From Armatimonadota bacterium (GTDB taxonomy: Bacteria > Sysuimicrobiota > Sysuimicrobiia > Sysuimicrobiales > Humicultoraceae): 64,000 bases of DNA. Made by a program: the position numbers and the translations under genes. Shown here piece by piece: positions 49,803-57,827 of the stretch. The first letter of the stretch is position 1. Each line of letters starts with the position of its first letter. The notes beneath the pieces were generated by a model that was not told the origin of the DNA, did not search any database, and worked only from the letters and a program-made list of their open reading frames with translations. The stretch spans positions 1 through 64,000 of the forward strand of contig JAVHMA010000017.1 of assembly GCA_031081715.1 (NCBI GenBank), written 5' to 3'.

Positions 49803-50800
49803 GCCACCCCGACCGGCTCCGGGGTGACGGCGGCCGCGTATTCGCCGAGCGTCGCCCCCCGACAGTGCGCCCTCGCGTACGCGAACAGGGCCTCGAGGTC
49901 GCCGTAGAGGCGGTCGATCGCCGTGGCGTCCCGAAAGCGGGGGCTGCCGCCTGGCATCAGTTCCGACGAGTGCAGCATGAACTGCACGTACGGCCGGCCA
50001 CCAGCCACCGCCTCGCGCACGATCTCCAACATCGCGGCCTGGTTGCGGCCGTCGGGCCGCAGCCACCGCACCGTTGGCGCGACGCGCTCCAGCGCGCGCG
50101 CGGCCTTCGGCACCCGCGCGGCCGCGCGCCGCAGCCACGCGGGCGCCCGGGAGCGCACGCGCACGACCGTCATCGGCAGCTCCAACAGCGTGGACCGGCC
50201 GGGCCGGCTGATGTCATCAAGGTCGAGCACGTAGGCGTCCTGCGGGAAGCGCGTGTAGTCCGCGCCGCCCCGACCGCCGGGCGCGCCCCGGTGGCCGCGC
50301 CACGAGACGTGCGGCGTGACCGAGCAGTCCACCCGGTAGCCGCGGCGGGCGAGCAGCCGCGCGTAGGTTTCGTCGAGCGCCCACCGGCCGGCGCGGTGAC
50401 TGCGCACCCCGGTCCGAAACGTGTCCTCGAGCAGCCCGGTGAGCCGCGCGATCTTCTCCTCCATCACCCGCGGCGGGTACTCGACCAGGTAGGGCTGATG
50501 GGCGAAGTCATCGGGGGTCAGCGGCTCGATCGGCGGCGTGTTCCAGGCGTGCAGATGCATGCCGATCTCCGCGGTCCCGCGGGCGAGCACGTCGCGGCCG
50601 AACTCCTGGAAGACGGGGCTCGTCGCCATCTCGTAGTCGGTCAGGTAGGTGGGGCGCAGGCCACAGGCCTCGCAAAGCGCCTGGAATCTGGGAAGAAACG
50701 CGGCGTTGCGCGTGGTGACCGTTCGGGGCCGCGCCCAGAGGTTGTCGCCCTCGGTGTCGATGGTCACCAGGAACGCCGGCTGGCCGGCGTGGACGGTCAT
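49799..50800 (-). CDS. Polysaccharide deacetylase-like protein
   Basis: From the ATG at 50800, overlapping the upstream stop, the protein has 333 residues. FLVTIDTEGDNLW places D15 and E17 at NodB motif 1. EIGMHLHAWNTPP supplies H82 and H84 in an HxH rather than HxxxH arrangement, and VRSHRAGRWALDE matches motif 3. It belongs to the divergent deacetylase-like branch seen in O-antigen clusters, sometimes with 'WalW'-type names. Hydrolase activity is likely but not certain given the altered histidine spacing. Confidence 0.78.
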   Translation of the reverse strand: MTVHAGQPAFLVTIDTEGDNLWARPRTVTTRNAAFLPRFQALCEACGLRPTYLTDYEMATSPVFQEFGRDVLARGTAEIGMHLHAWNTPPIEPLTPDDFAHQPYLVEYPPRVMEEKIARLTGLLEDTFRTGVRSHRAGRWALDETYARLLARRGYRVDCSVTPHVSWRGHRGAPGGRGGADYTRFPQDAYVLDLDDISRPGRSTLLELPMTVVRVRSRAPAWLRRAAARVPKAARALERVAPTVRWLRPDGRNQAAMLEIVREAVAGGRPYVQFMLHSSELMPGGSPRFRDATAIDRLYGDLEALFAYARAHCRGATLGEYAAAVTPEPVGVA

Positions 50801-51963
50801 CCCGTGCGCGCGAGCGCGGCCGCCCTGGCGGTACGAGTCTCGATCAACGCCGTGTAGAGGCCGTGGTACGCGGCGGCCACCGCCCCGATCCCGAACCGGC
50901 GGCACGCCAGGCGCGCCGTCTGCCCCATGCGGGCGCGACGCTGCTGGTCAGCAGCCAGCGCCACCACCGTCTCGGTCAGCGCTCGATCGTCACCGGCCGG
51001 CACCAGCACACCGGTCTCGCCGTCCGCGATCACCTCGGGCACCCCGCCGACCGCGTAGGCGACCACCGGTAGCCCGGCCAGGCCGGCCTCGATCAGCGCG
51101 GCCGGCATCCCCTCGCTCAGGCTCGTCGAGACGTAGAGGTCGGCGGCGGCCAGGTACGGACCTACCCGCGGCTGCGCGGGCAGCATCGTCACCGAGGCCT
51201 CCAGCGCCCCCTCGCGCACGGCACGGGCCACCTCGTCGCGGCACGGTCCGTCACCCACGAGCACCGCGCGCACCGGGAGCCCGTGGCGCCGGCAGGCCGC
51301 TGTCAGTCCGACCAGCGCGGTCAGATTCTTCTCCGGCGCCAGGTTCCCGACGTGCACGAGCACGACATCGCCGTCGGCGGCGCCGAGCGTCTGCCGCGTC
51401 GCGCGACGGTCGGCCTCCGAGGCCGCGATGCGCGACGGCTCGACACCATTGGGAATGACGACGATCCGCCGCCGGTCCACACCGGAGGTCGCGACCAGAT
51501 CGTCGGCGACCGCGGCGGCGACCGCCACCACGCGGTCGGTCTGCGCGAACAGCCAGCGGTAGAGCATCCGCCGGTCCAGCCGCCGCCGCCAGTGCGAGCC
51601 GAGCCCGATCGCGCGGTAGACCAGCCGCCAGGGTCGCCCCGACAACCGGCGCGCCGCGACCAGGTACTTGAGGGTCGCCGCGCCGTTGGCCTGCACCACG
51701 TCGTAGCCGCCGGCCTCGATCATCCCGCGCAGCCGCCAGGCCAGGCGCGGGTCGAACCCGCTGGCCCGCCCGCCCGGCCGCGCGAGCCCCAGCGGCACGC
51801 CGGCGGCCCGGACCGCCCCGGCGTACCCCTCGTCCGTGCCGAAGAGGCTGAGCAGCGAGACGCGCCAGGCGTGCGCTCGCGCGAGCGCGCGCGACAGGTC
51901 GAGGGCGAAGACCTCGGCCCCGCGGAGCTCACCCTGCTGGATGACCTGGAGGACGGCGGGCAT
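50797..51963 (-). CDS. Family 4 glycosyltransferase
   Basis: The 388-residue protein begins AVLQVIQQGELRGAEVFALDLSRAL and has DVVQANGAATLKYLVAARRLSG, VLVHVGNLAPEKNLTALVGL and the signature YVSTSLSEGMPAALIEAGLAGLPVV. The N-terminal GELRGAEVF stands for the usual GGAE acceptor loop. It is a GT-B enzyme that likely adds one of the first sugars after initiation. It is 43 bases downstream of the UDP-sugar dehydrogenase gene. Confidence 0.88.
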   Translation of the reverse strand: MPAVLQVIQQGELRGAEVFALDLSRALARAHAWRVSLLSLFGTDEGYAGAVRAAGVPLGLARPGGRASGFDPRLAWRLRGMIEAGGYDVVQANGAATLKYLVAARRLSGRPWRLVYRAIGLGSHWRRRLDRRMLYRWLFAQTDRVVAVAAAVADDLVATSGVDRRRIVVIPNGVEPSRIAASEADRRATRQTLGAADGDVVLVHVGNLAPEKNLTALVGLTAACRRHGLPVRAVLVGDGPCRDEVARAVREGALEASVTMLPAQPRVGPYLAAADLYVSTSLSEGMPAALIEAGLAGLPVVAYAVGGVPEVIADGETGVLVPAGDDRALTETVVALAADQQRRARMGQTARLACRRFGIGAVAAAYHGLYTALIETRTARAAALARTG

Positions 51964-52006
51964 CGGGTGGTCAGGCCTGTGCGCCGGCGCACGGGGCGCC
52001 GGCGCG

Positions 52007-53353
52007 CTAGAGCCGGGTGATCTTCTCGCGTCCCTCGGTGACCCGACGCGTGGCGTTTCGCGTGTCCACGACCAGGCGGGCGTGCCGGACGATCCACGGG
52101 TAGTCGAACGCGCTGTGGTCGGCCACGATCAACACACAGTCGGCGGCGCGCAGGGTCGCGGCGGAGAGCGGCCGGCTGGCCAACGACCGGCCGGCCACCG
52201 TGAGCCTGGGCACGTAGGGGTCATGATACGACACGCGCGCGCCCCGCCGGATCAACAGCTCCATGATCTTCAGCGCGGGCGACTCGCGGTAGTCGTCGAT
52301 ATCCTTCTTGAAGGTCACGCCGAGCACCAGCACCCTGGGCGCGCCGTTGGTGGCACGCTTCCCGTTCAGCGCGAGCAGGGTCTTGGTGACCGTGTGATAC
52401 GGCATCTCCTCGTTCACGCGGGCGGCCAGCTCGATGAAGTCCATGTGGAAGTCGTACTCTCTCGCCCGCCAGGCCAGGTAGTACGGGTCCACCGGGATGC
52501 AGTGCCCCCCGATGCCCGGGCCCGGGTGGAAGGCCATGAAGCCGTAGGGCTTGGTCGCCGCGGCATCCACGATCTCCCAGATGTCGAGTCCCATCCGGTC
52601 GCACAGCATGGCGAGCTGGTTGACCAGCGCGATGTTCACGTTGCGGAACACGTTCTCGAGCAGCTTCGCCATCTCGGCCGCGGCCGGCGAGGAGACCGCC
52701 TGCACCGGCGCGCCGAGCTGCTCGAGCAGCCGCCGCGCCCTCCGCGTGCTCTCCGCGTCCACGCCGCCCACGATCACCGGCGTGTTGCGCACCGTGTAGT
52801 CGGTCCGGCCCGGGTCGACGCGCTCGGGCGCGAACGCCAGGAAGAAGTCGCGGCCCACCCGCAGCCCGCCCGCGGCCAGGATGGGCAGGACGAGCTCCTG
52901 GGTCGTGCCAGGATAACTGGTGCTTCGCAGCACCACGAGCTGCCCGGGGCGCAGCCGTTCGGCGATTGCGCGTGCCGCCGACGCGATGTTGGACGTGTCG
53001 GGCTGCTTGTTGCGCGTGTAGGGGGTAGGCACGCAGATGAAAATGGCATCCGCCTCGCCGAGCGCCTCGCCCGTCGCCGCCGGCCGGAACCGTCCGGCGG
53101 CCTGCGCCGCGGCGATGCGCGGCGAGGGCACGTCGCGGATCGGCGAGCGCCCACGGCGCAGGGCCTCGACGCGCGCGGCGTCCACGTCCACCCCGAGCAC
53201 CCGAAACCCGGCGTCCGCGTAGGCCACCGCGAGCGGCAGCCCGACATAGCCCAGGCCGATGACCGCCAGGCGCGCCTCGCGCGTCCGCAGCAGCTCGTCG
53301 AATCGCACGGCTGCCTCGGGCTTGACCACCGGGGGGGCTACTGAGGTCGCCAT
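52007..53353 (-). CDS. UDP-N-acetylglucosamine/mannosamine-type 6-dehydrogenase (WbpA/WecC family)
   Basis: From the ATG at 53353 the protein has 448 residues, the family size. It has the NAD site VIGLGYVGLPLAVAYADAGF at 31-50, FICVPTPYTRNKQPDTS at 105-121, the lysine/asparagine segment EMAKLLENVFRNVNIALVNQ, and the catalytic cysteine C285 in GIGGHCIPVDPYYL. VLVLGVTFKKDIDDYRESP marks the C-terminal domain. The motifs fit the WbpA (UDP-GlcNAc) branch better than Ugd. The product is a UDP-uronic acid for an acidic exopolysaccharide. Confidence 0.92.
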   Translation of the reverse strand: MATSVAPPVVKPEAAVRFDELLRTREARLAVIGLGYVGLPLAVAYADAGFRVLGVDVDAARVEALRRGRSPIRDVPSPRIAAAQAAGRFRPAATGEALGEADAIFICVPTPYTRNKQPDTSNIASAARAIAERLRPGQLVVLRSTSYPGTTQELVLPILAAGGLRVGRDFFLAFAPERVDPGRTDYTVRNTPVIVGGVDAESTRRARRLLEQLGAPVQAVSSPAAAEMAKLLENVFRNVNIALVNQLAMLCDRMGLDIWEIVDAAATKPYGFMAFHPGPGIGGHCIPVDPYYLAWRAREYDFHMDFIELAARVNEEMPYHTVTKTLLALNGKRATNGAPRVLVLGVTFKKDIDDYRESPALKIMELLIRRGARVSYHDPYVPRLTVAGRSLASRPLSAATLRAADCVLIVADHSAFDYPWIVRHARLVVDTRNATRRVTEGREKITRL

Positions 53354-53468
53354 GGGTAGGGCTCCGCCGTCCCGGTGCACCACTCCCGCCCGGGAAGCTC
53401 CTCTCGCGTTGTGTTCGTGTTCATCGTCCACCGCACGCACCGTCGAGGGCCGCGGCGGACACCGGTCG

Positions 53469-53999
53469 TCAGGCGACGATCTCGATGTCGGTCACGTCCA
53501 GCTCGACGGGCGTCGTACCCCCGAGCAGCGCGAGCAGGACGCGCACGCGCTCGCCCCGGCTCGTCGGCCGTTCGAGGATCCCTTCCAGGCCGGCGAACGG
53601 TCCGTGGAGCACGCGGACCGCTTCACCGGCGCGCAGCGGCGGGCGCCAGGCCACCAGGCCCTGTTCCCCGCAGCGCTCCAGCAGGAGCGCCATGGCCTCG
53701 CCCGGCACCGGCTGCGGCTGGCCGCCGGTACCAACGACCTGCCGGACGCCCGGCGTCCACTTGACCGCGTACCACGGCTCCGGGTCGAGGGCCATGTGCA
53801 CGAACAGGTAGGAGGGGAACAGGGGCTCGATCACCGACACCCGCCGCGCCCGCCGCCGCCGGACCTGCTCGAGCTTCGGCAGGAAGACAGGAAGGCGCGT
53901 GCGCTCTTCCAGCCAGCGCCGAACGCGCTCTTCCTGTCGCGGCTTGGTCTGGACCGCGTACCACTGTGGCTCGCGGAGGGACGAGCCCCCAACTTCCAC
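53469..53999 (-). CDS. NusG-like antiterminator (RfaH/LoaP/UpxY type)
   Basis: The 176-residue protein starts at a GTG. It has a NusG N-terminal (NGN) domain at about 12-110, QWYAVQTKPRQEERVRRWL, PLFPSYLFVHMAL and WTPGVRQVVG, and a KOW motif at 123-150, AGEAVRVLHGPFAGLEGIL. Housekeeping nusG normally lies with secE and the rpl genes; this copy sits inside a polysaccharide operon, like RfaH, LoaP and UpxY, which help RNA polymerase finish very long operons. It probably acts on this locus. I found no ops-like GGCGGTAGCGT element. It lies eight bases from the CpsD-like gene. Confidence 0.9.
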   Translation of the reverse strand: MEVGGSSLREPQWYAVQTKPRQEERVRRWLEERTRLPVFLPKLEQVRRRRARRVSVIEPLFPSYLFVHMALDPEPWYAVKWTPGVRQVVGTGGQPQPVPGEAMALLLERCGEQGLVAWRPPLRAGEAVRVLHGPFAGLEGILERPTSRGERVRVLLALLGGTTPVELDVTDIEIVA

Positions 54000-54007
54000 G
54001 ACAGCAC

Positions 54008-54679
54008 CTACCCTTGGACGAGCGCCTTCCCTCGAAACGCGACCTGGTTCATGACGGTCCCGAGCAGCCGCGCCCCGACCCGCTCGAGCAGCTGCCGGGA
54101 CTCCTGCTGCTCCCGCCGGACCGCGCGCGCCGCGGACACCACCTGCAGCACACCGTCCACGTTCTTCGCGATGTGGAGCGCGTCAGGGTACTGCAGCACC
54201 GGCGGCGTGTCGATCACGATCAGGTCGTAGTGCTCCCGGAGCACGCCGATCAGCTCGCCGAGCCCGGGCTGGCTCGCCAGCACCTGCGCCGGCAGCGGCG
54301 CCTCGCCCGCCGGGATGAGCGACAGGTGCGGAATGCGAGTGGACAGCGTGACCGCCTTGCGGTCCGCCTTCCCGACCAGCAGCTCCGCCAGGCCCGGCTT
54401 CTGCGCGAGGCCGAACGCCCGGTGCAGGCCGGGCTCGCGCATGTTGGCGTCGATCAGCAGGGTCGGCCGGTTCGTCCGGGCCATCATCATCGCCAGGTTG
54501 ACGGCGGTGGTTGACACGCCGTCGCCGGTGCGGGCCGCCGTCACGGCGACCACGCTGGGCGGCTTGCCGTCGTACCCCAGCAGGATGCTGGCCAGCAGGA
54601 GGCCGTAGGCCTCGAAGAACGGCGTCCCCTGTGTGGCCTTCTCGATCGTGATGAATCCGTTGCGTCCGTTCTTCTCCAT
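54008..54679 (-). CDS. CpsD/BY-kinase-like ATPase lacking the Walker A lysine
   Basis: The 223-residue protein aligns with the cytoplasmic CpsD/CapB/Wzc ATPase domain. The P-loop position reads AARTGDGVSTTAVNLA (49-63), where V55 replaces the conserved lysine of GxGK[ST]. Walker A' is LLIDANMREPGLH (74-86) and Walker B is DLIVIDTPPVL (152-162); both aspartates are kept. The C-terminal tyrosine cluster of active BY-kinases is absent. It is likely a pseudokinase that still docks on the Wzz-type protein encoded next door and regulates chain length without phosphorylation. The codon is GTG on a clean reading frame. Confidence 0.87.
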   Translation of the reverse strand: MEKNGRNGFITIEKATQGTPFFEAYGLLLASILLGYDGKPPSVVAVTAARTGDGVSTTAVNLAMMMARTNRPTLLIDANMREPGLHRAFGLAQKPGLAELLVGKADRKAVTLSTRIPHLSLIPAGEAPLPAQVLASQPGLGELIGVLREHYDLIVIDTPPVLQYPDALHIAKNVDGVLQVVSAARAVRREQQESRQLLERVGARLLGTVMNQVAFRGKALVQG

Positions 54680-54692
54680 GATCCGGCCCTCT

Positions 54693-56273
54693 CTACCGAG
54701 ATGCGTTCGGTGCGCCCGACGCCATGCGCGCGGCGATCGCCGTCCGCACGGCGTCCGGAATCTCTCCGACGGCCCTGATCAGCGGCGCGTTGTGGCGGGC
54801 CGCCACCGCGGCCCCGATCACGGCGGCCACCAGCACGCCCGCGAAGATCGACCGCAGGGCATGGGCCGGGGTCGGCCCGCCCTGCTGCGGAATAGTCGCC
54901 AGCACCGGCACCCCGAAGACGCGCTCCGCGTCGTGGCTGCCCCGGATGCGGTCGTTGAGCGACTCCAGGACCAGCGCGGCCAGCACCCCCAGCACCAGCC
55001 CGGCCAGCGCCGCGGCCGCCGCGGTGCGCGGGAACGACGAGGGGACCGGACGCGTCGGCGCGGCGGCCGGCTCGATGAGCTGCAGGCTGGCAGGGAAGAA
55101 GCCGGCTTGGTTCTCGCGAAGCAGGATCTCCTGGTAACGGGTCGAGAGCGCCGTGTAGTTGGCCTCGAGCACGCGGTTCTCCCGGACGAGCCGGTTGAAC
55201 TCGGTCTCGGCGGCCGGGATGACCTGCGCCTGCGCCAGCCGGCGACGCTGCGTGATCCGCAGCCCCTCGACGCGCGCGGCCAGCGCCGTGCGCTCCACCT
55301 CGAGCGTCACCACGTCGCTCAGCAGGCGGGCGTGGATCGGGTTGTTGGTCGTGACCTCCTGGGCGATCGCGGTGCGCGCCTCGGTCGTGAGCCGGCTGCG
55401 CACGTCGGCGATCTCCCGGCTGATCTGCTCCATCCGTGGGTGCTGCGGCGTGTAGGTCTGGGACAGCGTCGCCCGCTGGATCTCCAGCTCCACCAGACGG
55501 TCCTGGTAGCGCCGGAAGACGGGGTTGTCGGAGGTGGACCGCGACGCCACGACCACGGGCTGCTCCCGCGCCAGCCGGTCGCGCGCCGCGGCCAGCCGGG
55601 CTTCGGTCTCCCGGAGGTTGATCGTCGCGGTGTCAAGCTCGGTCTGTCCGCTCGCGGCCGCGCTCAAGATCTGCGCCGTCGCCGCGGGCACCGAGGGCAT
55701 CTGCCGCCGCTCCTTAAACGCCTGGATCGCCCGCTCCGACGCCTCGAGCCGCACGCGGGCCATGGCGAGCTGCTCCTCGACGAAGCGCCGAGCCTCGCTG
55801 ATGCTGGCCCGGTTGGTCTCGCGGAAGAACGCCACGAACTCCTCGGCTGTCACGTTGGCCAGGTCGGCCGCCTGGCGCGCGTCCGGCGCGGTGGCGGTGA
55901 TCCGCACCAGCGACGTCTCGCGCACCGCCTGCGCGTCCACCGCCTGCCGGACGACGCCCGGGCCCGCCAGCCCGAGCCGCGCGGCCACGCGCTCGGCGAT
56001 CGGCCGGCTGGTGATGAGCTGCACGATGTCGCGGCTCACGATCGTCTGTCCGGGCCGGAACGACGGATCGCCGCCGGCGTCGGTGACGGTGGGCGTCGGC
56101 AGCACCACTGGCGCCGTGACGAGCAACGTCGCCTCCGCGGCGTAGCGCGGCGGCACCTCGCCCATGCGCCAGTAGACCCCGCCCACGGCCACGGCCATGA
56201 CCAGGAGGATCAGCCACAGCCGGGACCTGACGGCCCCGATGTACTGGGAGAAGTCTCCGGATGTTCCGCTCAC
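54693..56273 (-). CDS. Wzz/Wzc-N polysaccharide co-polymerase (chain-length determinant)
   Basis: The 526-residue protein has a membrane span at about 16-36 (SRLWLILLVMAVAVGGVYW). A long periplasmic part with coiled-coil helices follows (ISEARRFVEEQLAMARVRLEASE and later heptads), then a second span (AAAAALAGLVLGVLAALVL) after a Pro-rich stretch APTRPVPSSFPR, the usual PCP signature. A third hydrophobic segment (FAGVLVAAVIGAAVAA) near the C-terminus is extra. It has no kinase domain, so it works with the separate CpsD-like protein. It controls polymer length and links polymerisation to Wza export. Confidence 0.92.
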   Translation of the reverse strand: MSGTSGDFSQYIGAVRSRLWLILLVMAVAVGGVYWRMGEVPPRYAAEATLLVTAPVVLPTPTVTDAGGDPSFRPGQTIVSRDIVQLITSRPIAERVAARLGLAGPGVVRQAVDAQAVRETSLVRITATAPDARQAADLANVTAEEFVAFFRETNRASISEARRFVEEQLAMARVRLEASERAIQAFKERRQMPSVPAATAQILSAAASGQTELDTATINLRETEARLAAARDRLAREQPVVVASRSTSDNPVFRRYQDRLVELEIQRATLSQTYTPQHPRMEQISREIADVRSRLTTEARTAIAQEVTTNNPIHARLLSDVVTLEVERTALAARVEGLRITQRRRLAQAQVIPAAETEFNRLVRENRVLEANYTALSTRYQEILLRENQAGFFPASLQLIEPAAAPTRPVPSSFPRTAAAAALAGLVLGVLAALVLESLNDRIRGSHDAERVFGVPVLATIPQQGGPTPAHALRSIFAGVLVAAVIGAAVAARHNAPLIRAVGEIPDAVRTAIAARMASGAPNASR

Positions 56274-56310
56274 GTCCGTCTCCTCTCTTCCGTCAGGAAT
56301 TCCGCCCGCG

Positions 56311-57261
56311 CTAGAACCGGAACACCGACCGCACGAGCCCGAGGCCCGAGAGCCAGGCCAGCACGTCGAGCCACTGCACGAGCGGACCCTGCGGCACGTA
56401 GACGACGTCCTCCGCCTGCAGCGGCACGTTGAGGGTCGCGTCGCCCCGCAGGATGCGGTTGAGGTCCACGCTGGTCACCGCCGGTTTGCCGTCGGGGCCG
56501 TTGCGAATGACCCCGATGTTGCCGATGCCGGCCCGGTCCGCGGTGCCGCCGGCCGACGCCAGCGCGTCGAGCAGGCGCGCCCCGTCGTCCAGGTCGTAGG
56601 CCCCGGGCGAGCGCACCGCACCGAGCACGAGCACGCGAGTCTGTAGCGTCGGTACCATGATGATGTCCCCGGGCTCGACCGCGACGTTGGCGGTGCGGTC
56701 GCCCTTGGACAGCAGCCGGTCCAGGTCGATGTTGATGGTCTGGCCCGTGCCACGCCGGATGAGGCTGGCGCGCCGGGTCGCCGCGCGCGGCGTGACCCCG
56801 CCGGCGACGCCCATGACCTCCAGCACGGTCCACCCGCGCTGGATCTCGACCGGCCCCGGACGCGTCACCTGTCCGACCAGATAGACATAGGCCCGCTGGA
56901 ACTCACGGACGGAGACGGCGACCTGCGGGTTCTTCAGGTAGGACCGCAGCGCGGTGGCGATCCGCTCCGACAGCTGCGTCGGGGTCAGGCCCGCCGCCTC
57001 GACGTCGCCGATCAGCGGCAGGTTGATCCGCCCGTCCGGGCGGACCGAGACGGTCCGGCTCAGGTCCGGCTCGCCGAGCACCGTGATCTCGATGCTGTCG
57101 CCGGGTCCCAGCGTGTACTCGGACAGCCCCTGCGCCGAGGCCTCCGAGGCGAACCGCGGCGGCACGCCCGGACGCAGGGCGAGCACGGCCAGCGCGACGC
57201 ACAGCAGCATCGTCACGCAGGGGCGCACCCACGACAGAACCACGCGCCTGTGCACGCTCAT
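56311..57261 (-). CDS. Wza-type polysaccharide export protein
   Basis: The 316-residue protein has a signal-like hydrophobic segment (CVTMLLCVALAVLAL). A polysaccharide-export domain follows: YTLGPGDSIEITVLGEPDLSR, SVRPDGRINLPLIGDVEAAGLTP. Then come two SLBB domains, YVYLVGQVTRPGPVEIQ and RVLVLGAVRSPGAYDL. A C11 in the leader is not a typical lipobox. It should form the outer-membrane or periplasmic translocon, and its presence implies a diderm cell. The ATG overlaps the stop of the small upstream gene (ATGA). Confidence 0.92.
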   Translation of the reverse strand: MSVHRRVVLSWVRPCVTMLLCVALAVLALRPGVPPRFASEASAQGLSEYTLGPGDSIEITVLGEPDLSRTVSVRPDGRINLPLIGDVEAAGLTPTQLSERIATALRSYLKNPQVAVSVREFQRAYVYLVGQVTRPGPVEIQRGWTVLEVMGVAGGVTPRAATRRASLIRRGTGQTINIDLDRLLSKGDRTANVAVEPGDIIMVPTLQTRVLVLGAVRSPGAYDLDDGARLLDALASAGGTADRAGIGNIGVIRNGPDGKPAVTSVDLNRILRGDATLNVPLQAEDVVYVPQGPLVQWLDVLAWLSGLGLVRSVFRF

Positions 57262-57455
57262 GCCCCCCTTTCTCTCCTCTCGCGCCCCTCGAGCACCAGG
57301 TACTCCTCGATCTCGCTGGTGATCGGGTCGGCGCCCATGAACATCCCGACGACGATCCAGTCCTGCCCGCGGTAGGCGAGCACTTCACCGATCAGCGGCG
57401 CATGGGTGGGACGGTCCCAGCAGTCGCGGGCACGCACGGTGATCTGGGAAGTCAC
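57258..57455 (-). CDS. Small hypothetical protein at the head of the polysaccharide operon
   Basis: A GTG with GGGGAGGA five bases upstream opens a 65-residue protein whose stop overlaps the wza-like start (ATGA). The sequence is soluble, with a hydrophobic strand core (IGEVLAYRGQDWIVVGMFM) and a charged tail (EGRERRERGA). It looks like a small beta-barrel or KOW/SH3-like fold, but I cannot name a family. The good ribosome site and the translational coupling make it a credible gene. Confidence 0.6.
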   Translation of the reverse strand: MTSQITVRARDCWDRPTHAPLIGEVLAYRGQDWIVVGMFMGADPITSEIEEYLVLEGRERRERGA

Positions 57456-57827
57456 GAGTCCTCCCCGGTCTCCCTGGTCGAGGGGCTGTGGTCGCTGCTA
57501 CTCTACGGGTGGGCGGGCGCCGCGCCTATTCCCTGATCGGAGGAACATGCGGGCCGCAGCGGAGGACCGTCCGGTCCGCGCACGGGCGCACGCGGCCTCC
57601 GTCTACGGGAGGGGTGTGTGCTCCCCCGGGCGAGAGACCAACAACTGTCCGCGCGGAGGACGCGCGCGGCGCGGAACGCCGTCGGGATGCGGGAAATCTT
57701 GCCGGCGAATGCCGCGAGCACGGCGAGAAGTTGCGCTATGGTCCAGGAATAGCGCCCCTCGGGGCGCGTTCTAGCGAGGCGCGGTGCGACTCACCGGGCG
57801 CGCCGCGCGCACAGGGAGGCCTGAACG
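57456..57827. other. Divergent intergenic region between the polysaccharide operon and trxB
   Basis: No credible gene is seen in these 372 bases. The region must hold the promoter for the long minus-strand operon and the promoter for trxB. A perfect palindrome GCGCCCC-TC-GGGGCGC lies at 57752-57767, upstream of trxB. The stretch near 57640 has inverted G and C runs on the minus strand that could fold in the operon leader. I find no clear -35/-10 pair. Confidence 0.5.
57752..57767. repeat. Perfect palindrome upstream of trxB
   Basis: GCGCCCC and GGGGCGC are separated by two bases, 61 bases before the trxB ATG. It could be an operator or a hairpin in the trxB leader. It may also be chance in such GC-rich DNA. 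Confidence 0.35.

Noticed and set aside
57456-57827. ops/JUMPstart element for the NusG-like protein
   Set aside because: I looked for GGCGGTAG-type sequence on the minus strand of the operon leader and found none.
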